Source: a virus. Taken from it: a stretch of DNA of 26,391 bases. Under the pieces are notes generated by a model, which was given only the letters and a program-made list of their open reading frames with translations, had not been told where the DNA came from and ran no database searches. The translations under genes and the position numbers were made by a program. The stretch covers positions 1 to 26,391 of IMG/VR virus record IMGVR_UViG_3300020195_000150. One strand, given 5' to 3'. Below, one piece after another: positions 1 to 5,511 of the stretch (positions within the stretch are counted from its first letter, which is position 1; each line of letters opens with the position of its first letter).

Positions 1-1
1 G

Positions 2-169
2 ACGAAGCGAGTGCTACCATCATGGCAGAGGCTACAGGAGTGCGATTTCTGCTGGGCCTATCATCTGGGCGGCATGATTGATGGCGAAACGGTCGTTACT
101 CACCGATGCCCGGCGTGCGGTTGCGACTACCCCGAATCAGAGGCGGCACGAAAACGCAGATTGGGATGA
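2..169 (+). CDS. Zinc-ribbon protein, 3' end only (partial)
   Basis: An open frame enters from the left edge and ends at TGA 167-169, giving the last 55 residues of a protein whose start lies outside the window. It contains two CxxC knuckles, ECDFC and CPACGC, about 20 residues apart. This is the spacing of a four-cysteine zinc ribbon, and a basic tail (ARKRR) follows. Small zinc-ribbon proteins are common in phage early regions, often of unknown role. The next gene begins 9 bases downstream behind a GAGGAGG-type site, so this is the upstream member of the same + strand operon. The function is not recognised beyond metal binding. Confidence 0.6.
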   Translation, partial: TKRVLPSWQRLQECDFCWAYHLGGMIDGETVVTHRCPACGCDYPESEAARKRRLG

Positions 170-178
170 GGAGGACGC

Positions 179-289
179 ATGAATGACGACGTTAGCAAGC
201 CGATGGCGGCGGTAGCTGAGTATGTTGAGTTGGTTATTGCCCTCAACTGTGGCTACGCTGTACCGACGCTACCAAGAGGGAGAGTTTAG
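179..289 (+). CDS. Small hypothetical protein, 36 aa
   Basis: ATG at 179 is preceded by GAGGAGGACGC, a strong ribosome binding site at good spacing. The frame stays open to TAG 287-289. The product begins MNDDVSKPMAAVAEYVELV and ends in a short basic stretch, PRGRV. It has no recognisable domain. Its stop codon shares one base with the GTG start of the RecA-like gene (TAGTG), which suggests translational coupling. It may be a genuine mini-protein or a leader that feeds ribosomes into the ATPase gene. The ribosome binding site and exact junction are the main support. Confidence 0.5.
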   Translation: MNDDVSKPMAAVAEYVELVIALNCGYAVPTLPRGRV

Positions 290-1239
290 TGCCAAAGAAA
301 GCCATCGCCGAAATAAGCGATCTCTTAGACTCCGGACTCATCATGTACGGGAACGACCCGCGTCTGGAAATACGGCGGCAGCCAACACTGATTCCCGGCT
401 TTGACGAGCTCCTAGGGGGTGGATGGCCCGCAGGTCGCTATACGCAGATTGTTGGCCCCGAAAGCGTTGGCAAGACCGTCCTATTGCAATTTGCCGCAGC
501 CAGCCAGCAACAGCATAAAGAGCGCCCGCATTGCCTCATAATTGACCTAGAACGTTCATACGATAAGGAGTGGTGGACAGCCAGCGGCGTAGATCCGGCA
601 AGTCTAATGGTCGCACAGCCGATGACGGGCGAGGAGGGCATAGATGTTATCTTGGCCGTCATCCATGCAGATCCGCTTTTGGGCTTAGTGGGCGTAGACA
701 GTATTGGGGCCATGTATCCCAAATCTATGATAGAGCCAGAAAAAGGGGCCGAACAGAGGTTCGTAGGCAATCAGGCCACGATGGTAAAACAGTTTTTTGC
801 TATGTGTACGCCGCAGATGGACGGGATTATCTTTATCCTATTGAATCAGATGCGCGCAACTATAGGTGGATATGAGGAGACCTATCCCGGCGGCTGGGCA
901 ATGCGCCATAATAACCACATTACGCTACGAACCCGTCGTGAAGGCTGGCTTCTCGAAAACGAGACCCGCGTTGGATTTATACTCGAGATAATAAACAAGA
1001 AAAATAAGGTTGGAGGAACACAGGGAGCAAGTATCCAGATTCCGTTTAGGTTCAGAGGACAAATAGACTTCATACAGTCATATATTGATGAGGCTATTGA
1101 GCGCAAAATCATTATCAATAAAACACCAAGTTATATATGGGGTAAGGAAAAGTTCTTTGGCAAAGGGAAACTTAGACAATACTTTCTCGATAATGCCGAA
1201 GCTCTAAAGAAATTAGAAGAGCAGGTTTCGAACAAATGA
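289..1239 (+). CDS. RecA-like recombination ATPase
   Basis: The 316-residue product has the RecA/Rad51 ATPase core. The Walker A motif GPESVGKT lies at residues 56-63, close to the bacterial RecA form GPESSGKT. The Walker B region GVDSIGAMYPK is at about 135-145. NQMRATIG at about 186-193 matches the NQ-R start of the RecA L2 DNA-binding loop and is followed by a glycine-rich TYPGGWAMR. The protein is a little shorter than bacterial RecA (about 350) and its C-terminus diverges. RecA-family proteins form filaments on single-stranded DNA and drive strand exchange. The start is GTG 289, preceded by AGAGGGA. Neighbouring nuclease and RuvC-like genes support a role in phage recombination or recombination-dependent replication. 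Whether it is a true recombinase or a UvsX/Sak4-like relative is not settled. Confidence 0.85.
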   Translation: MPKKAIAEISDLLDSGLIMYGNDPRLEIRRQPTLIPGFDELLGGGWPAGRYTQIVGPESVGKTVLLQFAAASQQQHKERPHCLIIDLERSYDKEWWTASGVDPASLMVAQPMTGEEGIDVILAVIHADPLLGLVGVDSIGAMYPKSMIEPEKGAEQRFVGNQATMVKQFFAMCTPQMDGIIFILLNQMRATIGGYEETYPGGWAMRHNNHITLRTRREGWLLENETRVGFILEIINKKNKVGGTQGASIQIPFRFRGQIDFIQSYIDEAIERKIIINKTPSYIWGKEKFFGKGKLRQYFLDNAEALKKLEEQVSNK

Positions 1240-1285
1240 AACTTGGTCAAAAGATGTCTCAAGAGTCTAATAATAGGAGGCTAGT

Positions 1286-1510
1286 ATGACGCCGCCACAT
1301 ACGTCTTCCAGATTCGTTATGGTACCGCCAATCGAGCGACCGTCTGGTAAAGAGATCAAGGCGTGGAGAAATAAAGAAAATATTACGCAGCCGATGCTTG
1401 CCGAGATGTGCGCCGTCACGACGCGCACGGTGGCGCGCTGGGAGCGTGGAGACATGCTACCCTCGCGGATGCTGAGACTGGCACTCTGGTACTGGGACTC
1501 AAAGCTGTAG
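1286..1510 (+). CDS. XRE-type helix-turn-helix protein
   Basis: The 74-residue product has one DNA-binding domain. The stretch KEIKAWRNKENITQPMLAEM leads into a recognition-helix segment TTRTVARWERGDMLPS, typical of Cro/C1-type (XRE) folds, in which a W-E-x-G motif follows the third helix. The ATG at 1286 sits behind ATAGGAGGCTAGT, a strong ribosome binding site. There is nothing beyond the DNA-binding domain, so no cofactor or dimerisation module is visible. In this early operon it could repress or time neighbouring transcription. Its operator cannot be assigned from the sequence alone. Confidence 0.75.
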   Translation: MTPPHTSSRFVMVPPIERPSGKEIKAWRNKENITQPMLAEMCAVTTRTVARWERGDMLPSRMLRLALWYWDSKL

Positions 1511-1525
1511 GGCTAGGAGTAGTAA

Positions 1526-1879
1526 ATGGGAATTCATACACAGGGCGAAACGACACGTACTAAGCCGCACAGGCGCGTAGAACGCATTTTGGATAAGATG
1601 CAGATAAGTTATGAAAGTGAACATGGATTTTACCCATACTCGGTCGACATCTACGTCTCCGAATGGCATATCGGTATTGAAGTCGACGGGCCACAGCACA
1701 GCGCCGCGAAAGATCGTATTAGAGACGAGATCATACGAGAGCGCTACTTCCTCCCAATACTACGTTTGTCAAGCGATAGGCTTAGTCCGCAACAAATCAT
1801 GACGAAGATCGAAGACTTCGTGGTAATCTGGGCGCAGACCACCGAGCAGCGCAAGTTTCAATGGAGGACACAGCTATGA
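1526..1879 (+). CDS. DUF559/Vsr-like PD-(D/E)XK endonuclease-fold protein
   Basis: The 117-residue product shows the pattern of small nuclease-fold proteins related to DUF559 and Vsr. An N-terminal helix (RRVERILDKMQISYESEHGF) is followed by the strand YSVDIYV with a candidate catalytic Asp, then the strand GIEVDGPQHS, whose E-V-D-G and His match the Vsr/DUF559 active-site neighbourhood. After that come a helix of charged residues (DRIRDEIIRERYF) and a final strand ILRLSSDRL. The ribosome binding site AGGAG lies 6 bases before the ATG. It probably cuts or processes DNA in replication, recombination or host-DNA degradation. The substrate is unknown. Its stop overlaps the next gene's start (ATGA). 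Confidence 0.7.
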   Translation: MGIHTQGETTRTKPHRRVERILDKMQISYESEHGFYPYSVDIYVSEWHIGIEVDGPQHSAAKDRIRDEIIRERYFLPILRLSSDRLSPQQIMTKIEDFVVIWAQTTEQRKFQWRTQL

Positions 1880-2172
1880 GTATTAACCACCTACGAAACC
1901 TTGTTGCGACTCAGCGTGAATCATGGCCCAGTTTGGCCGAACGACATGTCTTAACAACCTCGTTAAAGCAAAGATGTGGCTGCGGCGGAACGATAGACAG
2001 AGTAAGGAATGACAAGAATAGACGGACAGTATGGTGGCATTGTACCTCAGGAATGAGATCAGAAGAACACAAGTTCGGTCTTAATGACGAAGAATGGGCA
2101 GACAATACTTACGAACTCGTGCTCTATGAGTGGCTAGAAAAGTGGCTAGAAGAGATACATGCTGAAAAATAA
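1876..2172 (+). CDS. Hypothetical small Cys-containing protein
   Basis: The preferred start is ATG 1876, which overlaps the upstream stop (ATGA) and follows GGAGG with 8 bases of spacing. An in-frame ATG at 1861 has no such site. The product is 98 residues. It contains RCGCGG and a later HCTSG, so half of a metal-binding knuckle pair is possible. The C-terminal third is acidic and aromatic (YEWLEKWLEEIH), probably an amphipathic helix. I do not recognise a family. It overlaps the next gene by 14 bases, which supports membership of the same operon. Confidence 0.65.
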   Translation: MSINHLRNLVATQRESWPSLAERHVLTTSLKQRCGCGGTIDRVRNDKNRRTVWWHCTSGMRSEEHKFGLNDEEWADNTYELVLYEWLEKWLEEIHAEK

Positions 2173-2920
2173 GTCCGTCAAGAAAGACAGCGCCCTAGCC
2201 CGCGTTCTAGCGCAAAGAACCGGCAAGTGGTTAGGGGCGCATATAGACACATGGATCGAAAGCAAGTCTGGGGCCAGATATGATCCGGGCTGGTTTCATC
2301 CTTCTGCACTTGGCAATCCGTGTGATGCATTTCTAGCGTTCGCCTACATGGGCACCGAGGCCAAAGGCAAATCTAATTCGCGCGGCCTACACATTATGGA
2401 CAACGGCACTAGCCGCCATATAGATTGGAGTCGCTATCTCGTCAAGTCAGGCGTTAGTCTGTTCAAGTATTGGGAAGGCAAGAAGGCCAAGCAAGAGCGC
2501 TCGTTTGAAATTCCCCAACTTCGCATTCGTGGAGAGTGTGACGATGCGGTAACAAACCCATTGACCAAAGAAAAATACATCTTTGAATTCAAGACGATGA
2601 ACAAAGACGCATGGGAAGCCCTGACGGAGCCTAAAAGCGATCATATAATGCAAGTGCATCCATATATGTTCGGCTTCGGCATATTGCAGGCCGTCATAGT
2701 TTATGAGAATAAAAACAACCAACAACGGAAGGAGTTTGTTGTCAAGTTCGACCAAGCCTTATGGCGCAGTATAGAAGCGCGGGTGCTGAGCATTATAGAA
2801 CAGGTAGAGCGTAAAAAATTACCGTGGCGCACTCCCCTTCCAAACGACAGTCAGTGCCAGTTTTATTCTAAAAATGCCACACATAGCGGATGTGCAGCGT
2901 TCACATTTAAGGAGGAATAG
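2159..2920 (+). CDS. Cas4/RecB-like PD-(D/E)XK nuclease
   Basis: The 253-residue product has the motif order of the Cas4/AddB-type nuclease superfamily. HPSALGNPCDAF carries Cys55, and MDNGTSRHIDWSRYL at 80-94 resembles the family's G-x-x-x-H helix. RGECDDA (Asp128/Asp129), IFEFKT (Glu143, Lys145) and QVHPYMFGFG (Gln165, Tyr169) provide the D, ExK and QxxxY catalytic motifs. Two cysteines near the C-terminus, Cys233 and Cys245, together with Cys55 could hold an iron-sulfur cluster. The usual fourth cysteine is not clearly placed, since Cys127 sits within the active site. Such phage proteins are single-strand exonucleases that generate recombination substrates. Its position between the RecA-like and RuvC-like genes fits that role. 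Confidence 0.75.
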   Translation: MLKNKSVKKDSALARVLAQRTGKWLGAHIDTWIESKSGARYDPGWFHPSALGNPCDAFLAFAYMGTEAKGKSNSRGLHIMDNGTSRHIDWSRYLVKSGVSLFKYWEGKKAKQERSFEIPQLRIRGECDDAVTNPLTKEKYIFEFKTMNKDAWEALTEPKSDHIMQVHPYMFGFGILQAVIVYENKNNQQRKEFVVKFDQALWRSIEARVLSIIEQVERKKLPWRTPLPNDSQCQFYSKNATHSGCAAFTFKEE

Positions 2921-3142
2921 ATGTTCGGACAAGGCAAGAAGACTAAGAAGCTTGAAGAAGAATTGGCATTCCAAAAACAGTGGCAGGATATCTATAATAT
3001 CTATTTCTGGGATCTTGTTAAAGTTCTAAAAGAAAAAGATCTTATTCCAAAAGAAATGTATGTCATGATGGGCACCGCGCCATACTCTTATACTAATATA
3101 TCAAGAACAACAGTTGGAGCGAACGATGCCCCGAAAACCTAA
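2921..3142 (+). CDS. Hypothetical protein, 73 aa, helical
   Basis: The ATG directly follows the upstream TAG and is preceded by TTAAGGAGGAATAG, a near-ideal ribosome binding site. The product is highly charged at the N-terminus (FGQGKKTKKLEEELAFQKQW), consistent with a short coiled coil, and then aromatic (DIYNIYFWDLVKVL). There are no cysteines and no recognisable domain. The last 17 bases overlap the next gene's start. It might be an accessory subunit of the neighbouring nuclease, but only its position suggests this. Confidence 0.6.
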   Translation: MFGQGKKTKKLEEELAFQKQWQDIYNIYFWDLVKVLKEKDLIPKEMYVMMGTAPYSYTNISRTTVGANDAPKT

Positions 3143-3764
3143 GGTCGTAGAATCTCTTATTCCTCGCAAGATCTCAATCCGTGACGAGCTAGGGCAACGC
3201 TGGGAGGTAGACGACCAGGACGAACTATGGCCTGAGGTCTTGAAGATCACCGACAATGGCCAGATAGATGCCATCCTGCCTATCTCTGTCATTCTGTCTA
3301 AGCGCGGCTGGGGCTGGTGGTCTTGTTTCAAGACACAAGATGAATGGCTGCAAAACATCGGCGTGCCTATTCCAACTCATAAGCTATTAGATAATGCCGC
3401 ACATTGCAGCGCCGCACAGCTTACTCCTCTGTTGCAGGAGTACGGGGCGTATGTAGGCTTCTTAGAGGCGCAGGTGGGTTTACTGTTAGGCCGCAGGGGG
3501 GCGCTTAAGAGCGCCTACGATGCTGCCGTTTTGGTGCATAGCGCACAGGCAGAGACAACAGGCACAGGCAAAGACAAAGAAGGACAAGCGCTCTTAGAAA
3601 GCGAAACCCTCAGGCAAACCAAACGATTGTTTATCGAAACAGACATGCTCTATGAAACGGCGAAGGGCATGTGTACGGGGTATGTTAAAGCCTACGAAGC
3701 CGTAAGCAGAATTGTTTCTGTAAGAATAGCCGAAATGGAGCTCTCTCCTCGGAGAATGCCATGA
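3126..3764 (+). CDS. Hypothetical early protein, 212 aa
   Basis: The chosen start is ATG 3126, with GGAG seven bases upstream. A TTG 12 bases earlier is in frame, but its own sequence supplies the ribosome binding site. The N-terminal half contains many Trp and charged residues (RWEVDDQDELWPEVLKI, RGWGWWSCFKTQDEWL). The C-terminal half is predicted to be almost entirely helical with alanine-rich heptads (GALKSAYDAAVLVHSAQAE and onward), suggesting a coiled-coil or bundle assembly. I do not recognise a family. Its place between the Cas4-like nuclease and the RuvC-like resolvase, and its ATGA overlap with the latter, suggest a DNA-metabolism role, but this is guilt by association only. Confidence 0.7.
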   Translation: MPRKPKVVESLIPRKISIRDELGQRWEVDDQDELWPEVLKITDNGQIDAILPISVILSKRGWGWWSCFKTQDEWLQNIGVPIPTHKLLDNAAHCSAAQLTPLLQEYGAYVGFLEAQVGLLLGRRGALKSAYDAAVLVHSAQAETTGTGKDKEGQALLESETLRQTKRLFIETDMLYETAKGMCTGYVKAYEAVSRIVSVRIAEMELSPRRMP

Positions 3765-4207
3765 TTGTAGGCATTGACTACTCCACCAAGTATGTGCATC
3801 TGGCGTGGAACCTTGGCGGATGGAACTACCCGCGCATTAAAGTAGAAGAAGATTTGGGTGAATTTCTCTTCAATCTTAATGACATTTTGCCTAGTCTATT
3901 AGAAGAAGACGGTCATATATATATCGAGCGCCCGTGGGCTAGATACAACGTACAGACTGGAATGCTCATGCAGAGAATAGCTACTGTCGTAGACGTAGTG
4001 GCTACGCAAGCCGGATATGAGACGCATTGGGTCGCCATAGCTGCGTGGAGGTCATTAATTTTTGGCAAAGGAACATACAAAACCAAGATTGCGAAACAAT
4101 TGGCTATTGCCAAAGCGAAAGAAGTGATGTATACAGAAGTAGATGACAACACAGCAGACGCTATCTGTCTCGCCCTATATGGACAGCAGGCCCGCCTTGA
4201 GAGCTAG
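3761..4207 (+). CDS. RuvC/RNase H-fold Holliday junction resolvase-like protein
   Basis: The 148-residue product matches the RuvC layout. The first strand MIVGIDYSTK carries Asp6. HIYIERPWAR has Glu56 and is the equivalent of the second acidic strand. IAAWRSLIFGKGTYKTK resembles the W-R/K segment before the C-terminal helix. VDDNTADAICLALYG provides Asp129 and Asp133 for the third and fourth acidic positions. The length is close to RuvC (about 170). RuvC-fold enzymes cut four-way junctions symmetrically using Mg2+ and would resolve recombination or replication branches before packaging. The start overlaps the previous stop (ATGA) and has CGGAG upstream. A debranching role rather than strict Holliday-junction specificity is also possible. 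Confidence 0.8.
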   Translation: MIVGIDYSTKYVHLAWNLGGWNYPRIKVEEDLGEFLFNLNDILPSLLEEDGHIYIERPWARYNVQTGMLMQRIATVVDVVATQAGYETHWVAIAAWRSLIFGKGTYKTKIAKQLAIAKAKEVMYTEVDDNTADAICLALYGQQARLES

Positions 4208-4559
4208 GCTTCCTCATACCCGTAGCGGAGTTACGCACAAGCTCGTGATTCATTCCGGTCAGGGAGATGTTGATCTGTATATTACAATCAACTTCTATCC
4301 CGGGACACTAAAGATCGCCGAGCTCTTTGTGGACGTAGGCAAGCAAGGCACGACGCTTCAATCCATGCTGGACGGCTGGGCGATCCAGACCAGCGTGGCT
4401 CTACAGTACGGCGTTCCGCTTGCTGTGATTATTGAGAAGTTCAGGGACACGGTATTTCCGCCAGACGGGCGCGTAACCGGCTTGGGCATCGAAAAGTGTT
4501 CTAGCCTCTTCGACCTGATCGTCCAAGTGCTCGCCCAAGAATCAGGCACTTCCCTGTAG
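4179..4559 (+). CDS. Stand-alone TSCPD/NrdJ C-terminal-like domain protein
   Basis: This resembles only the far C-terminal domain of class II (adenosylcobalamin-dependent) ribonucleotide reductase. RARLPHTRSGVTHK corresponds to the R-LP-TR-S-THK linker. DLYITINFYPG and IAELFVDVGKQGTTLQSML follow the Y-I-T-V...GEIFI-KEGST pattern. TSVALQYGVPLAVIIEKF matches the SLALQYGVPLE-LV-KF segment, and VFPPDGRV the FEP-G turn. No catalytic barrel or radical-site cysteines are present, so it cannot be a reductase by itself. It may bind nucleotides or regulate a partner reductase. The start is uncertain: ATG 4179 gives 126 residues, ATG 4143 would overlap the RuvC-like gene by 65 bases, and TTG 4197 is also possible. 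It is the last gene of the + operon. Confidence 0.7.
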   Translation: MDSRPALRARLPHTRSGVTHKLVIHSGQGDVDLYITINFYPGTLKIAELFVDVGKQGTTLQSMLDGWAIQTSVALQYGVPLAVIIEKFRDTVFPPDGRVTGLGIEKCSSLFDLIVQVLAQESGTSL

Positions 4560-4718
4560 GTACGTCGGAAGTTCTGACCTGCGAATATTCCACGAGGGCG
4601 GGGCGTCGATGCCTATAGAGGCAAAGCCGCGTGCCGTTCTTAGAATATGCACATAGATGGGCGTTCCCTGCACATCTATGATAATGCTCTCATCGCTCTT
4701 CCGTGAGACCACCAACAT
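4542..4718 (-). CDS. csrA: CsrA/RsmA-family RNA-binding regulator
   Basis: This 58-residue frame begins MLVVSRKSDESIII, matching the family start ML-L(T/S)RK-GE(S/T)I-I. It continues IYVHILRTARGFASIGIDAP, the counterpart of the strands ending in GI-AP. It ends with WNIRRSEL in the place of V-VHREE(I/V). The RNA-contacting arginines of E. coli CsrA (Arg6 and Arg44) correspond to Arg6 and Arg47. Differences are Val4 for Leu4, Arg46 for His43 and Ser48 for Glu45. CsrA dimers bind GGA in hairpin loops and block or stabilise mRNAs. The ATG follows CCGGAGGAATAGGTT, a strong site. It is the final gene of the late - strand operon and overlaps the end of the + strand operon by 18 bases. A late role in reprogramming host or phage mRNAs is inferred. 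Confidence 0.85.
   Translation of the reverse strand: MLVVSRKSDESIIIDVQGTPIYVHILRTARGFASIGIDAPPSWNIRRSELPTYLQGSA
4652..4680 (-). promoter_or_regulatory. Hairpin inside csrA with a CsrA-type GGA loop
   Basis: On the csrA mRNA, CAUAGAUG (4680-4673) can pair perfectly with CAUCUAUG (4659-4652). The 13-base loop reads UGCAGGGAACGCC. UGCAGGGAACG resembles the in vitro selected CsrA site RUACARGGAUGU and puts GGA in a loop, as high-affinity sites do. It lies about 40 bases after the start codon. Autoregulation is plausible but inferred. Confidence 0.4.
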
Positions 4719-4752
4719 AACCTATTCCTCCGGTGGCGTCAGCACGGTCTTG

Positions 4753-4941
4753 TTAAGCCACTGGCTGGCGCACTGTGGCGTACACAATGGGCACCGCGCC
4801 AGATATAAGCACTACGACGGCCTGTTGACCGTTAGGGACGCCCTGTGTCTGTACTGCCATCACTAGGTACGTGCCCAACGCAAAGACAAGGGCGCGCGCA
4901 AGTTCTTCAATCGGCTTGACGAAATAGAGTGGAAATTTCAT
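4753..4941 (-). CDS. Holin-like small membrane protein
   Basis: The 62-residue product has a short charged N-terminus (KFPLYFVKPIEELAR) and two hydrophobic segments: ALVFALGTYLVMAV at about 17-30 and AVVVLISGAVPIVYATV at about 41-57. A polar turn (QTQGVPNGQQ) separates them. Two closely spaced transmembrane helices in a very small protein near the end of a late operon is the usual look of a class II-type holin, which permeabilises the inner membrane at lysis. No endolysin is visible beside it, so the assignment rests on topology and position. The ATG follows GAAAGGGAATAGACG. csrA starts 34 bases downstream. It could instead be another small phage membrane protein. Confidence 0.55.
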   Translation of the reverse strand: MKFPLYFVKPIEELARALVFALGTYLVMAVQTQGVPNGQQAVVVLISGAVPIVYATVRQPVA

Positions 4942-4944
4942 CGT

Positions 4945-5013
4945 CTATTCCCTTTCGTCCGGTATCGCTGCGTCCAGAGCAGGCTCATACACCCGCCCTG
5001 TGAATCCGCACAT
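4945..5013 (-). CDS. Possible 22-aa mini-ORF before the holin candidate
   Basis: ATG 5013 opens a frame encoding MCGFTGRVYEPALDAAIPDE plus two residues. It ends at TAG four bases before the holin-candidate ATG. There is only a weak purine stretch upstream (AGCTGAGCG). It fills an otherwise empty gap and could be a coupled leader peptide, but its length makes chance plausible. Confidence 0.25.
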   Translation of the reverse strand: MCGFTGRVYEPALDAAIPDERE

Positions 5014-5025
5014 CGCTCAGCTAGT

Positions 5026-5232
5026 TCAATCCGGGTCCGACGCATCCTCAGAACGCCGCGCCGCTTCCTTCGCCCGCTCGATCGCCGCCGAAGCGTCAAT
5101 CAATTCCGAGATCACCTTCTGCGATTGCACCGTCCCCGTACCGATCGCTGTCACCGCCTGTTCAGCCCCGCCGAGACGTGCCTTCGCCTCCGCGATCATC
5201 GCCAGCACCGTCACCGCCTTCGGAATAGCCAT
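5026..5232 (-). CDS. Small helical protein, 68 aa
   Basis: The start is ATG 5232, directly behind GGAGGAGACAG. A longer in-frame start at 5265 would add a basic non-conserved stretch and has no site. The product MAIPKAVTVLAMIAEAKARL... is rich in Ala, Glu, Lys and Arg and should be almost entirely alpha-helical. Its acidic tail reads RRSEDASDPD. No transmembrane segment is convincing. It sits between the hub-side mini-genes and the holin candidate, so a tail-accessory or lysis-accessory role is possible. No family is recognised. A good promoter-like element lies just upstream (5271-5299). Confidence 0.6.
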   Translation of the reverse strand: MAIPKAVTVLAMIAEAKARLGGAEQAVTAIGTGTVQSQKVISELIDASAAIERAKEAARRSEDASDPD

Positions 5233-5270
5233 CTGTCTCCTCCTTCTATTACTTCGCCATACCACACTAA

Positions 5271-5299
5271 ATTATAACACTGAGACGATGCCTTATCTA
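5271..5299 (-). promoter_or_regulatory. Candidate sigma-70 promoter
   Basis: Reading the - strand, TAGATA (5299-5294) is followed after exactly 17 bases by a perfect TATAAT (5276-5271). The -35 matches TTGACA at 4 of 6 positions. It lies in the only non-coding gap of the lysis-side cluster and would drive the 68-aa gene, the holin candidate and csrA separately from the long virion transcript. Confidence 0.4.
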
Positions 5300-5410
5300 C
5301 AGTGCCCTTTTCGTACGCTCTGCCTGTCGCATGATCTCCTCTATGTCGCGCAGCAATCCCGTAGGCCGCAGCGCGTGGTCGTAGTCCGGCCTTAGCAGGG
5401 GCTCCTTCAC
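5297..5410 (-). CDS. Mini-protein B, 37 aa, related to its upstream neighbour
   Basis: GTG 5410 overlaps the upstream stop as GTGA, a classical coupling junction, with GAAGAG just upstream. The product, starting MKEPLLRPDYDHALRPTGLL, ends in a charged helix DIEEIMRQAERTKRAL. It shares the pattern DH-A-LRP...LR-IE-MRQ-E-KR with the 34-aa product encoded immediately upstream, so the two appear to be tandem paralogues. No family is recognised. This reading replaces a longer 95-aa frame on the same strand whose arginine- and cysteine-rich translation looks like an off-frame shadow. Confidence 0.5.
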   Translation of the reverse strand: MKEPLLRPDYDHALRPTGLLRDIEEIMRQAERTKRAL

Positions 5411-5511
5411 GTTCTCTTCGCTTTCTCAGAGTCCTGGCGCATCCGTTCGATGATGCGCAGTATCTGGTTCTCAGGCCGCAAAATAGCATTATGGTCAATC
5501 TTGCGAATCAT
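5407..5511 (-). CDS. Mini-protein A, 34 aa
   Basis: ATG 5511 overlaps the stop of the baseplate hub gene as ATGA, and the frame ends at TGA 5409-5407. The product begins MIRKIDHNAILRPENQILRI and ends in a charged helix with MRQDSEKAKR. It has the same LRP-LR-IE-MRQ pattern as the next mini-protein. The two four-base overlaps on both sides, and the mutual similarity, are the main evidence that it is real. Its position after the hub suggests a tail-accessory or lysis-control peptide, but no function can be assigned. Confidence 0.5.
   Translation of the reverse strand: MIRKIDHNAILRPENQILRIIERMRQDSEKAKRT

Noticed and set aside
4657-4866. 69-aa + strand frame over csrA and the holin candidate
   Set aside because: It lies antisense to two better supported genes and has no ribosome binding site.
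5211-5498. 95-aa frame on the - strand after the hub gene
   Set aside because: Its translation is rich in Arg, Cys and Gly and looks off-frame. Two shorter coupled frames with mutual similarity fit the same bases and the junctions better.
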